From Streptomonospora litoralis (GTDB taxonomy: Bacteria > Actinomycetota > Actinomycetes > Streptosporangiales > Streptosporangiaceae), in assembly GCF_004323735.1 (NCBI RefSeq), contig NZ_CP036455.1, positions 1,173,101 through 1,237,100 of the forward strand: a stretch of DNA of 64,000 bases. The letters run 5' to 3'. The position numbers and the translations under genes were made by a program. The notes beneath the pieces are model-generated. The model was not told the DNA's origin. It did no database searches and saw only the letters and a program-made list of their open reading frames with translations. Shown in pieces: positions 26,024 through 37,344 of this stretch (its first letter is position 1; each line of letters begins with the position of its first letter).

Positions 26024-27211
26024 GTGCGTGAGTATGCGCTCACCTTCGTCATCGCCGTGGCGGTCACCTACCTGCTGACCCCCTTCGTGCGGCGAGCGGC
26101 GATCGCCACGGGTGCCGTGCCTCCGGTTCGCGATCGCGACGTGCACTCCGAACCGATCCCGCGCATGGGCGGGATCGCCATCTACGGCGGCTTCGCCGCG
26201 GCGCTGCTGATCTCCTACCGGCTGCCGCACCTGCAGGACGTCTTCGTCTACAACACCTGGCGGGGCCTGCTCCTGGCGGGCGGGCTGATCATCGTCATCG
26301 GCATCATCGACGACCGGTGGGGCATGGGTCCCATCCCCAAGCTCGCCGGCCAGACCGCCGCGGCGGGCATCCTGGTGTGGTCGGGCGTGCAGATGCTGTG
26401 GCTGCCGCTGCCGGGTACCCAGTTGTCGCTGGGGCCGTGGCTGGGCGCACTGGTGTCGGTGTTGATGATCGTGGTGACCATCAACGCGGTGAACTTCGCC
26501 GACGGCCTCGACGGCCTCGCCGCGGGGATCGTGGCCATCTCCGCGTTCGCGTTCTTCGCCTACTACTACGTGGCGGCCGTCGACCAGGGGTTCGAGCGGC
26601 AGTCCTATCCGGCGATGATCGCGATCATCCTGGCCGGGGTGTGCATCGGGTTCCTGCTGCACAACTTCAACCCCGCCCGTGTCTTCATGGGCGATACCGG
26701 ATCGATGCTGATCGGACTCATGCTGACGTCCATCACCATCACGGTGACCGGCCAGTTCTACCCCGACGGCCGCACCAGCGTGCACGGCATCGCCCTGTTC
26801 TTGCCGGTGTTCCTGCCGCTGCTGGTCATCGCACTGCCGCTGGCCGATCTGGTGCTCGCGGTGGTGCGCCGCACCATGGCCGGCAAGTCGCCCTTCGCCC
26901 CCGACAAGAAGCACCTGCACCACCGGCTGCTGGAGCTGGGACACTCCCACGCCCGCGCGGTGCTGCTGATGTATTTGTGGGCGGCCATCATCGCCTTCGC
27001 CGCGGTTTCGCTGTCGGTCTTCGACACCCCGTTCGTGGTGCTGACCGTCACCATGCTGGTGGCGGCCTGCGCAGTGGGCCTTATCACCCTTCCGCGGCTG
27101 CGCCGCCGCAGCGCAGCCCGCGCCCGCGCCTCCGCCGCCCGCGCTAAGGCCGGTGACCGCGAGCCGAACTCCCCGCCTTCCGCAGCCTCGTCGTCGGGCT
27201 CCGCGGAGTAG
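26024..27211 (+). CDS. wecA: Decaprenyl/undecaprenyl-phosphate GlcNAc-1-phosphate transferase (WecA/MraY family)
   Basis: This integral membrane enzyme transfers GlcNAc-1-phosphate from UDP-GlcNAc to a polyprenyl phosphate, starting cell-wall glycan linker assembly. The 395-residue protein has about ten to eleven membrane helices, the family loops DVHSEPIPRMGG, GIIDDRWGMGPIPKLAGQ, NAVNFADGLDGLAAG and RVFMGDTGSM, and the cytoplasmic HLHHRLLELGHSHARAV segment. The C-terminal 40 residues are polar and Ala/Arg-rich. The position between sua5 and the atp genes is as in mycobacteria, where the homologue is wecA/rfe. GTG 26024 is the best start, although AGGAAGG lies 13 nt upstream. Confidence 0.92.
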   Translation: MREYALTFVIAVAVTYLLTPFVRRAAIATGAVPPVRDRDVHSEPIPRMGGIAIYGGFAAALLISYRLPHLQDVFVYNTWRGLLLAGGLIIVIGIIDDRWGMGPIPKLAGQTAAAGILVWSGVQMLWLPLPGTQLSLGPWLGALVSVLMIVVTINAVNFADGLDGLAAGIVAISAFAFFAYYYVAAVDQGFERQSYPAMIAIILAGVCIGFLLHNFNPARVFMGDTGSMLIGLMLTSITITVTGQFYPDGRTSVHGIALFLPVFLPLLVIALPLADLVLAVVRRTMAGKSPFAPDKKHLHHRLLELGHSHARAVLLMYLWAAIIAFAAVSLSVFDTPFVVLTVTMLVAACAVGLITLPRLRRRSAARARASAARAKAGDREPNSPPSAASSSGSAE

Positions 27212-27570
27212 GCGATGGCGAAGGAGACGGTCATCACACGCACCGCCGGTTCCGAGTCCGGGTGGAACACATCGCGCCCAGCGATCCGCCCGCGACCGGT
27301 CCCCGCCGTGCGGTCGCGGCACCGGAGCAACCGACTGAGGACGCCTGAACCGGGAGGTCGAATCCAGCCGAACGGCACATGACCCGCGGTCGAACCACCG
27401 CGGTGACAAAGGCGACAACCTGCGGCGACAGCCGGTGTTCCGGAACGGTGTCCCGGACGGAGCCGCCGCGGCTGAGGTGGTCCTTACGGCCACCCCCGCT
27501 CGGGTGCCCGAATCCTTGTGATAGCTTTCACGAGCAAGCACCCCACAGCACAGCCACCGGAGTCACTTTC
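27212..27570. other. Intergenic region wecA to atpI-like gene
   Basis: 359 bp with no supported gene. It holds the regulatory region of the ATP synthase operon, including a CRP-like palindrome listed separately. Confidence 0.5.
27517..27532 (+). promoter_or_regulatory. CRP/GlxR-like binding site upstream of the ATP synthase operon
   Basis: TGTGATAGCTTTCACG matches the CRP/GlxR consensus TGTGA-N6-TCACA at nine of ten defined positions. It lies 39 bp before the atpI-like start codon. TAGCTT inside it could also be a -10 hexamer. Confidence 0.55.
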
Positions 27571-28032
27571 ATGCAGGAACACGACGCCCGGATCTTCCGC
27601 GGCGCCGCGATTCCAACGGCCGCCGTCGGCGCGGCGGCCGCAGTCGCATCCTCAGTCATGGCGGGTGTGCCGGGGCTCGTCGGCGCTGCTCTGGCAGCGC
27701 TGCTGGTCCTCGCGTTCTTCGCCGTCTCCGCGTTCGTCATCGCCTGGGCGGGACCGCGGTATCCCCATTTGCTGCTGCCCATCGCCTTTCTCGTCTACAC
27801 CACGAAGGTCGGTGTCCTGGCGGTCGCGCTGGTGCTCTTCGGCGGCACCACGGCCTTTCATCACAACTCGTTCGCGCTGACCGCACTGGCCTGCGTGATC
27901 GCCTGGCTCACGGGCCAGGCCGTCGCGGGCAAGCGAGTGCGGCGCCTGACGGTCGAGCCGGTCTCCGAGGGCGACGACGACTCCGGTACGGCGGACTCCG
28001 CGGCGGGTGCCGGAGTCGGGAGCGACCGGTGA
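27571..28032 (+). CDS. AtpI-like membrane protein (ATP synthase protein I position)
   Basis: The 153-residue protein has four predicted membrane helices (about residues 15-32, 36-60, 65-90 and 94-115) and a polar acidic tail. In actinobacteria a small poorly conserved membrane protein sits here before atpB, the counterpart of AtpI, which helps c-ring assembly or magnesium handling in other bacteria. Assignment rests mainly on position and topology because sequence conservation is low. ATG 27571 gives a clean membrane-protein N-terminus; the ribosome binding site is poor. A 418-bp gap separates it from atpB. Confidence 0.7.
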   Translation: MQEHDARIFRGAAIPTAAVGAAAAVASSVMAGVPGLVGAALAALLVLAFFAVSAFVIAWAGPRYPHLLLPIAFLVYTTKVGVLAVALVLFGGTTAFHHNSFALTALACVIAWLTGQAVAGKRVRRLTVEPVSEGDDDSGTADSAAGAGVGSDR

Positions 28033-28450
28033 ATCCGGCGAAAACGCCCTTCAAGGGTGATGTGCGAACAAGATTCACCTACTGCTATCTTCCGGAGCGA
28101 GACGAAGGAGCGCGCGGGCGCCGGCGATCCCCCCGAAACGCCGCGCACCGACAGCGCGAAGTTCTTCTCCTCCGTGCTGGGAGGCGTGGCCCTGCGGGGC
28201 GGCGCGGGGCGGTCGGCGGACCGGTTGCGGCAACCGGCCGCTGTGTTCCCGCCGATCCGCGCGCCTCTCGGATCGGTCGGCGCGATCTCTCGGATCGGCG
28301 TCCGTCATCTCGGGTTCTGAGTGTCCAGTCCGGTAGCCGTCCTCTCCATGCGAGGGGCGCGGTACCGCCCAATACATCGAGGATTGAGTTGCGTCACGAC
28401 GAATGGGTTCGCCGTGAGGGAACCCCCGGCCGTGTAGCGAGCGAGGAGCG
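28033..28450. other. Leader region upstream of atpB
   Basis: 418 bp without a supported gene. A TATCTT hexamer at 28086 has no good -35. GGTGA and TCACC flank it at 28056 and 28075. A frame from 28029 to 28454 stays open but is Arg/Gly-rich and matches nothing, so it is not annotated. Confidence 0.4.
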
Positions 28451-29652
<1,202 letters not shown>

Positions 29653-29684
29653 TAACGGCCAGCGAAGCGGAGGAGATGCCGGCC

Positions 29685-30224
29685 ATGAACCTGGCAGCCG
29701 AGCAGGAAAGCCTCCTGCAGATCCACTGGGACGAGTTCACCTTCGGCGCGATCGCTTTCGGCCTGTTCGCCCTGGTCGTCTATCGCATGTGGCCGCGGCT
29801 GACGTCCGCCCTCGACGAGCGGGCCAACCAGATCGAGGGTGGCATCGAACGCGCCCGGAAGGCGGAGGCCGAGGCGGAGGAGATCCGCCAGCAGTACCGC
29901 GAGAAGCTCGACGAGGCGCACCGCGAGTACGCCCGCGAGCTGGAGAAGGCCAAGGAGCAGCGGGCCTCGATCATCGCCGAGGCGCGCGAGGAGGCCCAGG
30001 CCGAGGCGCAGCGGGTCCTCGACGCCGCGCACGCCCAGATCGACGCCGACCGCCAGCACGCATTCGCGCAGCTGCGCAACGAGATCGGCACCCTTTCCAC
30101 CGATCTCGCCGAGCGCATCGTCGGTGAGACGCTCAGCGAAAGCGCCGCCCAGAACCGCGTCATCGACCGGTTCCTGGAGGAGCTGGAGCAGGGCGAGAAC
30201 GCCTCCCAGGCCGAGGTGCGCTGA
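29685..30224 (+). CDS. atpF: ATP synthase F0 subunit b
   Basis: Subunit b is the membrane-anchored peripheral stalk. The 179-residue protein has one N-terminal membrane helix (about residues 18-38) followed by a long charged coiled coil from RLTSALDERANQIEGG onward. ATG 29685 is preferred because GGAGGAG ends 9 nt upstream; ATG 29676 sits directly against that element. Its TGA shares one base with the atpH start, so the two stalk subunits are translationally coupled. Confidence 0.95.
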   Translation: MNLAAEQESLLQIHWDEFTFGAIAFGLFALVVYRMWPRLTSALDERANQIEGGIERARKAEAEAEEIRQQYREKLDEAHREYARELEKAKEQRASIIAEAREEAQAEAQRVLDAAHAQIDADRQHAFAQLRNEIGTLSTDLAERIVGETLSESAAQNRVIDRFLEELEQGENASQAEVR

Positions 30225-31033
30225 TGCGGGGCATCAGCCGCGCCTCCCTGGAGGCGGTCACCGAACGGCTCGGCACCGTGCTGGAGTCGGCCGACACCGC
30301 CGCACTGGGCCGCGAGCTCTTCGAGGTCGTCGCGCTGCTGGAGCAGGAGCACACCCTGCGCCGGTGGCTGGCCGACCCGGCCAACTCCGCCGAGGCCAAG
30401 TCCGGACTCGTCGGCGAGCTGCTGGAGTCCAGGGTGTCGCCCTCCACCCTCATGGTGGTCGGCGACGTCGTCCAGGCCCGGTGGTCGAGGCAGCGCGACC
30501 TGGTCGACGCGATCGAACGGGCGGCCGTCTTCTCGACGATCGCCCGGGCCGAGAGCGAGCAGCGGCTCGGCGAGCTGGAGGACGAGCTCTTCCGGTTCAG
30601 CCGGGTCCTCGCGGGCGAGTCCGAGCTGCGCGCGGCGCTGACCGACGAGTCCGTCTCCGCCGAGCGCCGCAGCGGCATCGTCGAGGCACTGCTGGCGGGC
30701 AAGGCCGACCCGGCCACGACCACCCTGGTCACCCAGCTCGTCACGCATCCGCGGGGACGTAGGCTGGAAGACGGCCTGGAGTACTACGGGCAGCTGGTCG
30801 CCGAGCGTGCCCAGCGCTACGTCGCGCTGGTGCGCACGGCGGTCGCGCTGAGCGAGAACCAGCAGGAGCGCCTGCGCACCAGTCTCGCCCGGGCCTACGG
30901 GCGGCCGATCCACCTGAACATCGAAGTCGACCCCTCGGTGGTGGGCGGTATGTCCATCCGGGTGGGCGACGAGGTCATCGACGGCACCATCGCCGGGCGC
31001 CTCAACGAGGTCCGGCGCCGTCTGGCCGGCTGA
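30224..31033 (+). CDS. atpH: ATP synthase F1 subunit delta
   Basis: Delta joins the peripheral stalk to the top of the alpha3beta3 head. The 269-residue protein has the OSCP/delta fold with N-terminal helices and the conserved C-terminal region from [19 protein letters not shown] to [21 protein letters not shown]. It is longer than the 180-residue Escherichia coli protein, as usual in many actinobacteria. The start codon overlaps the atpF stop by one base. Confidence 0.95.
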   Translation: MRGISRASLEAVTERLGTVLESADTAALGRELFEVVALLEQEHTLRRWLADPANSAEAKSGLVGELLESRVSPSTLMVVGDVVQARWSRQRDLVDAIERAAVFSTIARAESEQRLGELEDELFRFSRVLAGESELRAALTDESVSAERRSGIVEALLAGKADPATTTLVTQLVTHPRGRRLEDGLEYYGQLVAERAQRYVALVRTAVALSENQQERLRTSLARAYGRPIHLNIEVDPSVVGGMSIRVGDEVIDGTIAGRLNEVRRRLAG

Positions 31034-31110
31034 GGCGACGATCCACCCCCAAGCAGAACGCACCGGCGCCGGGGACATCGGCGCCATACGAGAGCAAGGA
31101 CATACGTGAG

Positions 31111-32754
31111 ATGGCGGAGCTGACGATCCGGCCGGAGGAGATCCGGAACGCGCTGCAGCGCTTCGTCCAGTCGTACGAGCCCGACGCCGCCGCGCGCGAA
31201 GAGATCGGCACCGTCACCTACACCGGTGACGGGATCGCGCGCATCGGCGGCCTTCCCTCGGCGATGGCGAACGAGCTGCTGCAATTCGAAGACGGCACGC
31301 TGGGCCTGGCCCAGAACCTGGAGATCGGCGAGATCGGCGCGGTCGTCCTGGGCGAGTTCTCCCAGATCGAGGAGGGCCAGTCGGTGCGCCGGACCGGCCA
31401 GGTGCTCTCGGTGCCGGTGGGTGACAACTACCTCGGCCGGGTCGTGGACCCGCTGGGCAATCCGATCGACGGCCAGGGCGAGATCGAGACCACCGAGCGC
31501 CGCGACCTGGAAGTGCAGGCCCCCTCGGTCATGCAGCGCCAGCCGGTGGGCGAGCCGATGCAGACCGGTATCAAGGCCATCGACTCGATGACCCCCATCG
31601 GCCGCGGCCAGCGCCAGCTGATCATCGGCGACCGGCAGACCGGCAAGACCGCGATCGGCATCGACGCGATCATCAACCAGAAGAGCAACTGGGAATCCGG
31701 CGACCCCTCCAAGCAGGTCCGCTGCATCTACGTGGCCGTGGGCCAGAAGGGCACGACCATCGCCAGCGTGAAGGGCGCGCTGGAGGAGGCCGGTGCGATG
31801 GACTACACCACCATCGTGGCCGCCCCCGCGTCGGACGCCGCCGGCTTCAAGTACCTCGCCCCCTACACCGGCTCGGCCATCGGCCAGCACTGGATGTACG
31901 ACGGCAAGCACGTGCTGGTGGTCTTCGACGACCTGACCAAGCAGGCCGAGGCCTACCGAGCGGTGTCGCTGCTGCTGCGCCGCCCGCCGGGCCGCGAGGC
32001 CTACCCCGGTGACGTCTTCTACCTGCACTCGCGCCTGCTGGAGCGCTGCGCCAAGCTCTCCGACGAGATGGGCGCGGGGTCGATGACCGGCCTGCCGATC
32101 ATCGAGACCAAGGCGAGCGACGTCTCCGCCTACATCCCGACCAACGTCATCTCGATCACCGACGGCCAGGTGTTCCTGGAGACCGACCTGTTCAACCAGG
32201 GCCAGCGCCCGGCGATCAACGTCGGTATCTCCGTCTCCCGTGTGGGCGGTTCCGCCCAGACCAAGGCGATGAAGAACGTCACCGGTTCGCTGCGGCTGGG
32301 CCTGGCCCAGTACCGCGAGCTGCAGGCGTTCGCGGCCTTCGGCTCGGACCTGGACGCGGTCTCCAAGGCGCAGCTGGAGCGCGGTGAGCGGCTGATGGAG
32401 CTGCTCAAGCAGGGCCAGTACGCGCCGTTCCCCATGGAGAAGGAGGTCGTCTCCATCTGGGCGGGCACCACCGGCCAGATCGACGACGTGCCCACCGAGG
32501 ACGTCAGCCGCTTCGAGGCGGACTTCCTGGACTACATCTCCCGCGAGCACTCCAAGGTCCTGGACAACATCCGCGAGAGCGGGAAGTTCGAGGAGGAGAC
32601 CGAGCAGGCCCTCAAGGACGCCATCGCGGAGTTCAAGCTGACCTTCCAGACCTCGGCCGGCACCGTGCTGGGCTCCGAGGAGGAGACGGAGGCGCTTGCG
32701 GAGAGTGAAGTCGGCCAGGACACCATCAAGGTCGCAAAGAGCACCGGGAAGTAG
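31111..32754 (+). CDS. atpA: ATP synthase F1 subunit alpha
   Basis: Alpha forms the non-catalytic nucleotide sites of the F1 head. The 547-residue protein has the N-terminal beta-barrel, the P-loop GDRQTGKT (residues 173-180), the family signature [15 protein letters not shown] and a helical C-terminal domain with an acidic tail longer than in E. coli. ATG 31111 follows an AAGGACATACGTGAG leader. The gene is 77 bp after atpH and 3 bp before atpG. Confidence 0.98.
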   Translation: MAELTIRPEEIRNALQRFVQSYEPDAAAREEIGTVTYTGDGIARIGGLPSAMANELLQFEDGTLGLAQNLEIGEIGAVVLGEFSQIEEGQSVRRTGQVLSVPVGDNYLGRVVDPLGNPIDGQGEIETTERRDLEVQAPSVMQRQPVGEPMQTGIKAIDSMTPIGRGQRQLIIGDRQTGKTAIGIDAIINQKSNWESGDPSKQVRCIYVAVGQKGTTIASVKGALEEAGAMDYTTIVAAPASDAAGFKYLAPYTGSAIGQHWMYDGKHVLVVFDDLTKQAEAYRAVSLLLRRPPGREAYPGDVFYLHSRLLERCAKLSDEMGAGSMTGLPIIETKASDVSAYIPTNVISITDGQVFLETDLFNQGQRPAINVGISVSRVGGSAQTKAMKNVTGSLRLGLAQYRELQAFAAFGSDLDAVSKAQLERGERLMELLKQGQYAPFPMEKEVVSIWAGTTGQIDDVPTEDVSRFEADFLDYISREHSKVLDNIRESGKFEEETEQALKDAIAEFKLTFQTSAGTVLGSEEETEALAESEVGQDTIKVAKSTGK

Positions 32755-32757
32755 CCC

Positions 32758-35125
<2,368 letters not shown>

Positions 35126-35131
35126 ACGTTG

Positions 35132-35173
35132 CGCGGGTGGCGGCGGACCGCCGGCGGTCCGCCGCCACCCGCG
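35132..35173. repeat. Perfect 42-bp palindrome between atpD and atpC
   Basis: The left half (35132-35152) is the exact reverse complement of the right half (35153-35173). In RNA it forms a roughly 19-bp GC stem. No T-run follows, so it may act as a processing or stability element, or a partial terminator that lowers atpC expression. Confidence 0.93.
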
Positions 35174-35204
35174 AATCCGCCCACTAGCAGAGGAGTTTGT
35201 GGCA

Positions 35205-35612
35205 GTGTCGAATAAGCTTTTCGTCGAGATCGTCTCGCCGGAGCAGGAGCTCTGGGCCGGCGAGGGCGACATGGTCATCGCCAAGACCACCGAGGGCGAG
35301 ATCGGTGTGCAGCCGGGGCACACCCCGGTGCTGGCGCTGCTGGCGCCCGGCGCTGTGGTCCGGGTGCTCGGCGGTCGCGAGAAGGGCGAGGTCCGCGCCG
35401 CGGTCCACGGCGGTTTCATGGTCGTGACGCTGGGGGACCGGGTGTCGATCCTCGCCGAGATCGCCGAACTGGCCGAAGATGTCGACATCGACCGGGCCAA
35501 GGCGGCGCTGCGCGGCGCTCAGTCCGAGGGGGTCTCCATCGAGGACGAGGAGGCCCAGGCACGGGCCGCGCGGGCGCGCAGCCGCCTGCTGGCCGCCGGG
35601 GAAACCGTATGA
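35205..35612 (+). CDS. atpC: ATP synthase F1 subunit epsilon
   Basis: Epsilon binds the rotor and can inhibit ATP hydrolysis. The 135-residue protein has the N-terminal beta-sandwich (FVEIVSPEQELW, GEIGVQPGHTPVLALL) and a C-terminal helical hairpin that is fairly complete (AEDVDIDRAKAALRGAQ onward). GTG 35205 is preferred because AGGAG ends 9 nt upstream; GTG 35199 is 3 nt from it. It is separated from atpD by 79 bp containing a 42-bp palindrome. Confidence 0.95.
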   Translation: MSNKLFVEIVSPEQELWAGEGDMVIAKTTEGEIGVQPGHTPVLALLAPGAVVRVLGGREKGEVRAAVHGGFMVVTLGDRVSILAEIAELAEDVDIDRAKAALRGAQSEGVSIEDEEAQARAARARSRLLAAGETV

Positions 35613-35650
35613 GCGGCGCGGGCGGGCGCTGAGCAAGGAGAGTTGCGCCG

Positions 35651-36136
35651 GTGCAGGAGCTGATCTTCGGCCAGCCGTGGTTCAGGGCCATGGAATGGCT
35701 GTTCATCACGCTCCTCATCGTGTCGGTCGCCGCTCTCATCGCCGTCACCGTGCGCCGCTACGTGCTGGAGCGGGGCGGCGGCGCAGTCGAATGCTATCTG
35801 CGAGCGGGCGCCGACTCCCGGCAGGCCCCCTGGCGCATGGGGCTCGGCCGGTACGGCAGCGAGGATCTGCGCTGGTACCGGGTCTTCTCACTGTGGCCGC
35901 GGCCGGCAGCCGAGCTGTCGCGCCGCGGCCTCGTCGTGTTGAACCGCCGCGAACCCACACCCGGTGATCTGCGGGAACTGACCCTGGATCTGGTGGTGGT
36001 CGAGGTGGGCTGGACGGCGGCCGACGGCTCCGCCCCCGAGGAGCCGGTCTACGAACTCGCCATGACCGACAGCGCCCTCACGGGGTTCCTGTCGTGGCTG
36101 GAGTCGATGCCGCCCGGCACGCACTGGCAGTCCTGA
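35651..36136 (+). CDS. DUF2550 membrane protein
   Basis: A 161-residue protein with one N-terminal membrane helix (about residues 15-34) and a cytoplasmic or external beta-rich domain with CYLRAGADS, GRYGSEDLRWYRVFSLW and FLSWLESMPPG. This is the DUF2550 family, which follows atpC throughout actinobacteria; the function is unknown. GTG 35651 has AAGGAGA upstream. The 38-bp gap to atpC suggests co-transcription with the ATP synthase operon. Confidence 0.88.
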   Translation: MQELIFGQPWFRAMEWLFITLLIVSVAALIAVTVRRYVLERGGGAVECYLRAGADSRQAPWRMGLGRYGSEDLRWYRVFSLWPRPAAELSRRGLVVLNRREPTPGDLRELTLDLVVVEVGWTAADGSAPEEPVYELAMTDSALTGFLSWLESMPPGTHWQS

Positions 36137-36191
36137 GCGCCGAGCGCTTCGGCGCCCCGCGCGGCACGGGACAGGACGGGGTCCGTGCGCC

Positions 36192-36197
36192 TAGGCT
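36192..36197 (+). promoter_or_regulatory. -10 hexamer TAGGCT, leaderless start
   Basis: TAGGCT ends 6 nt before ATG 36204, placing the transcription start at the start codon. Confidence 0.6.
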
Positions 36198-36203
36198 GTC
36201 CGC

Positions 36204-36503
36204 ATGATCGTGGCATTCTCGGTGAGTCCGATGGGATCGGGTGACGACTCCGTCGCCCCGGCGGTGGCCCGCGCGGTGCGGGTGGTGCGCGAAAGCGGTC
36301 TGCCCAACCGCACCGACGCGATGTTCACCAGCGTCGAGGGAGAGTGGGACGAGGTGATGGACGTGGTCAAACGCGCCGTCGCCGCCGCGGGGGAGGGCGC
36401 CCCGCGCGTCAGCCTCACTCTCAAGGCCGACGTCCGCGAGGGCGTGCACGACGGCCTCGACAGCAAGGTGGAGGCCGTCGAGCGCGAACTCGGCGGCGCC
36501 TGA
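36204..36503 (+). CDS. MTH1187-family thiamine-binding protein
   Basis: A 99-residue protein of the MTH1187/YkoF-like family, a ferredoxin-like fold shown in other members to bind thiamine or related pyrimidines. The N-terminal strand MIVAFSVSPMG, the central LPNRTDAMFTSVEGEWDEVM and the RVSLTLKADVR strand are typical. There is no signal peptide. ATG 36204 has a TAGGCT hexamer 6 nt upstream, consistent with a leaderless transcript. It converges with the adenosyltransferase gene across a hairpin terminator. Ligand identity is from family knowledge. Confidence 0.82.
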   Translation: MIVAFSVSPMGSGDDSVAPAVARAVRVVRESGLPNRTDAMFTSVEGEWDEVMDVVKRAVAAAGEGAPRVSLTLKADVREGVHDGLDSKVEAVERELGGA

Positions 36504-36567
36504 GCGGCCGGCGCGGTCGGCGCCGCGGGTCCGGTTCAACGCGCACACGGGCCGGCCCGACTCAAGT

Positions 36568-36590
36568 CGCGCGGGCGCCGTGCCCGCGCG
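36568..36590. terminator. Bidirectional hairpin between convergent genes
   Basis: A perfect 9-bp stem, CGCGCGGGC and its complement, surrounds a 5-nt loop in the 93-bp gap between the thiamine-binding gene and the convergent adenosyltransferase gene. Confidence 0.6.
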
Positions 36591-36596
36591 GCCGCC

Positions 36597-37208
36597 TCAC
36601 CGTTGGCCCCCGGGCCGCCACAGCACCTCCGAGCCGTCTCGGCCCAGCACCCGGCAGAGGATGAACAGCAGGTCCGAGAGGCGGTTGAGGTAGCGCGCGG
36701 GCAGCGGGCTCACCGTGTCGCCGTGCTCCTCGCGCGCCGCCCACGCGTTGCGTTCGGCGCGGCGGACGACGACCCGCGCCTGGTGCATCAGGGCGACGGC
36801 CGGCGAGCCGCCCGGCAGCAGGAAGCTGCGCAGCGTGGGCAGGTCGGCGTTGAAGTGGTCGCACTCCTGTTCAAGGCGCTCGATGTAGTCCGGCTCCACG
36901 CGCAGCGGCGGGTACTCGGGCTCCTCGCCGGAAGGAGCGACGGGGCAGGACAGGTCGGCGCCGAGGTCGAACAGCTCGTTCTGCACCCGCGCGAGCCGGG
37001 TGCGGATATCGTCTGTGACGGTGTCGCCGCCGAGCGCGAGCGCCGTGCCGATGGCGGCGTTGGCCTCCTCGACGTCGGCGTACGCGACCAGGCGGGCGTC
37101 GGTCTTCGCGGTGCGGCTCATGTCGCCGAGGGCGGTGGTGCCGTCGTCGCCGACGCGGGTGTAGATCCGGGAGAGTACGACAGGGTTGTCCGAGTCCTGT
37201 TTGGTCAT
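36597..37208 (-). CDS. pduO: ATP:cob(I)alamin adenosyltransferase (PduO type)
   Basis: This enzyme attaches adenosyl from ATP to cob(I)alamin, making adenosylcobalamin, the cofactor of the acyl-CoA mutase encoded at 54.7 kb. The 203-residue protein has the N-terminal ATP-binding RIYTRVGDDGTTALGD, the RRAERNAW motif and YLNRLSDLLFILCR. ATG 37208 is preceded by TAGAGT 6 nt upstream on the minus strand, again indicating a leaderless message. The gene stands alone and converges with the thiamine-binding gene. Confidence 0.95.
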   Translation of the reverse strand: MTKQDSDNPVVLSRIYTRVGDDGTTALGDMSRTAKTDARLVAYADVEEANAAIGTALALGGDTVTDDIRTRLARVQNELFDLGADLSCPVAPSGEEPEYPPLRVEPDYIERLEQECDHFNADLPTLRSFLLPGGSPAVALMHQARVVVRRAERNAWAAREEHGDTVSPLPARYLNRLSDLLFILCRVLGRDGSEVLWRPGGQR

Positions 37209-37214
37209 GGGGCC

Positions 37215-37220
37215 ACTCTA
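37215..37220 (-). promoter_or_regulatory. -10 hexamer TAGAGT for pduO
   Basis: On the minus strand TAGAGT is followed by GGCCCC and the ATG, the 6-nt spacing of a leaderless start. Confidence 0.55.
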
Positions 37221-37284
37221 GGAGCCGAGTGGGCGGCTGCAGCGGATGTGCGGGTTTCGGGCGGGCCCGCCTCGGCCACGAGAA

Positions 37285-37324
37285 CGCCCGTGGGCGGGGA
37301 GACGGTTCCCCTCGCCCACGGGCG
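37285..37324 (-). terminator. Terminator hairpin of the M28 peptidase gene
   Basis: A perfect 12-bp stem CGCCCGTGGGCG pairs with CGCCCACGGGCG around a loop that has additional GGGA/TCCC pairing. It lies 20 bp beyond the stop of the leftward peptidase gene. Confidence 0.7.
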
Positions 37325-37344
37325 CCGATGTTTCGTTCCAGCGG

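Noticed and set aside
25348-26031. 227-codon plus-strand open frame before wecA
   Set aside because: Arg/Ser/Pro-rich, no similarity, no convincing start site, and overlaps the wecA start.
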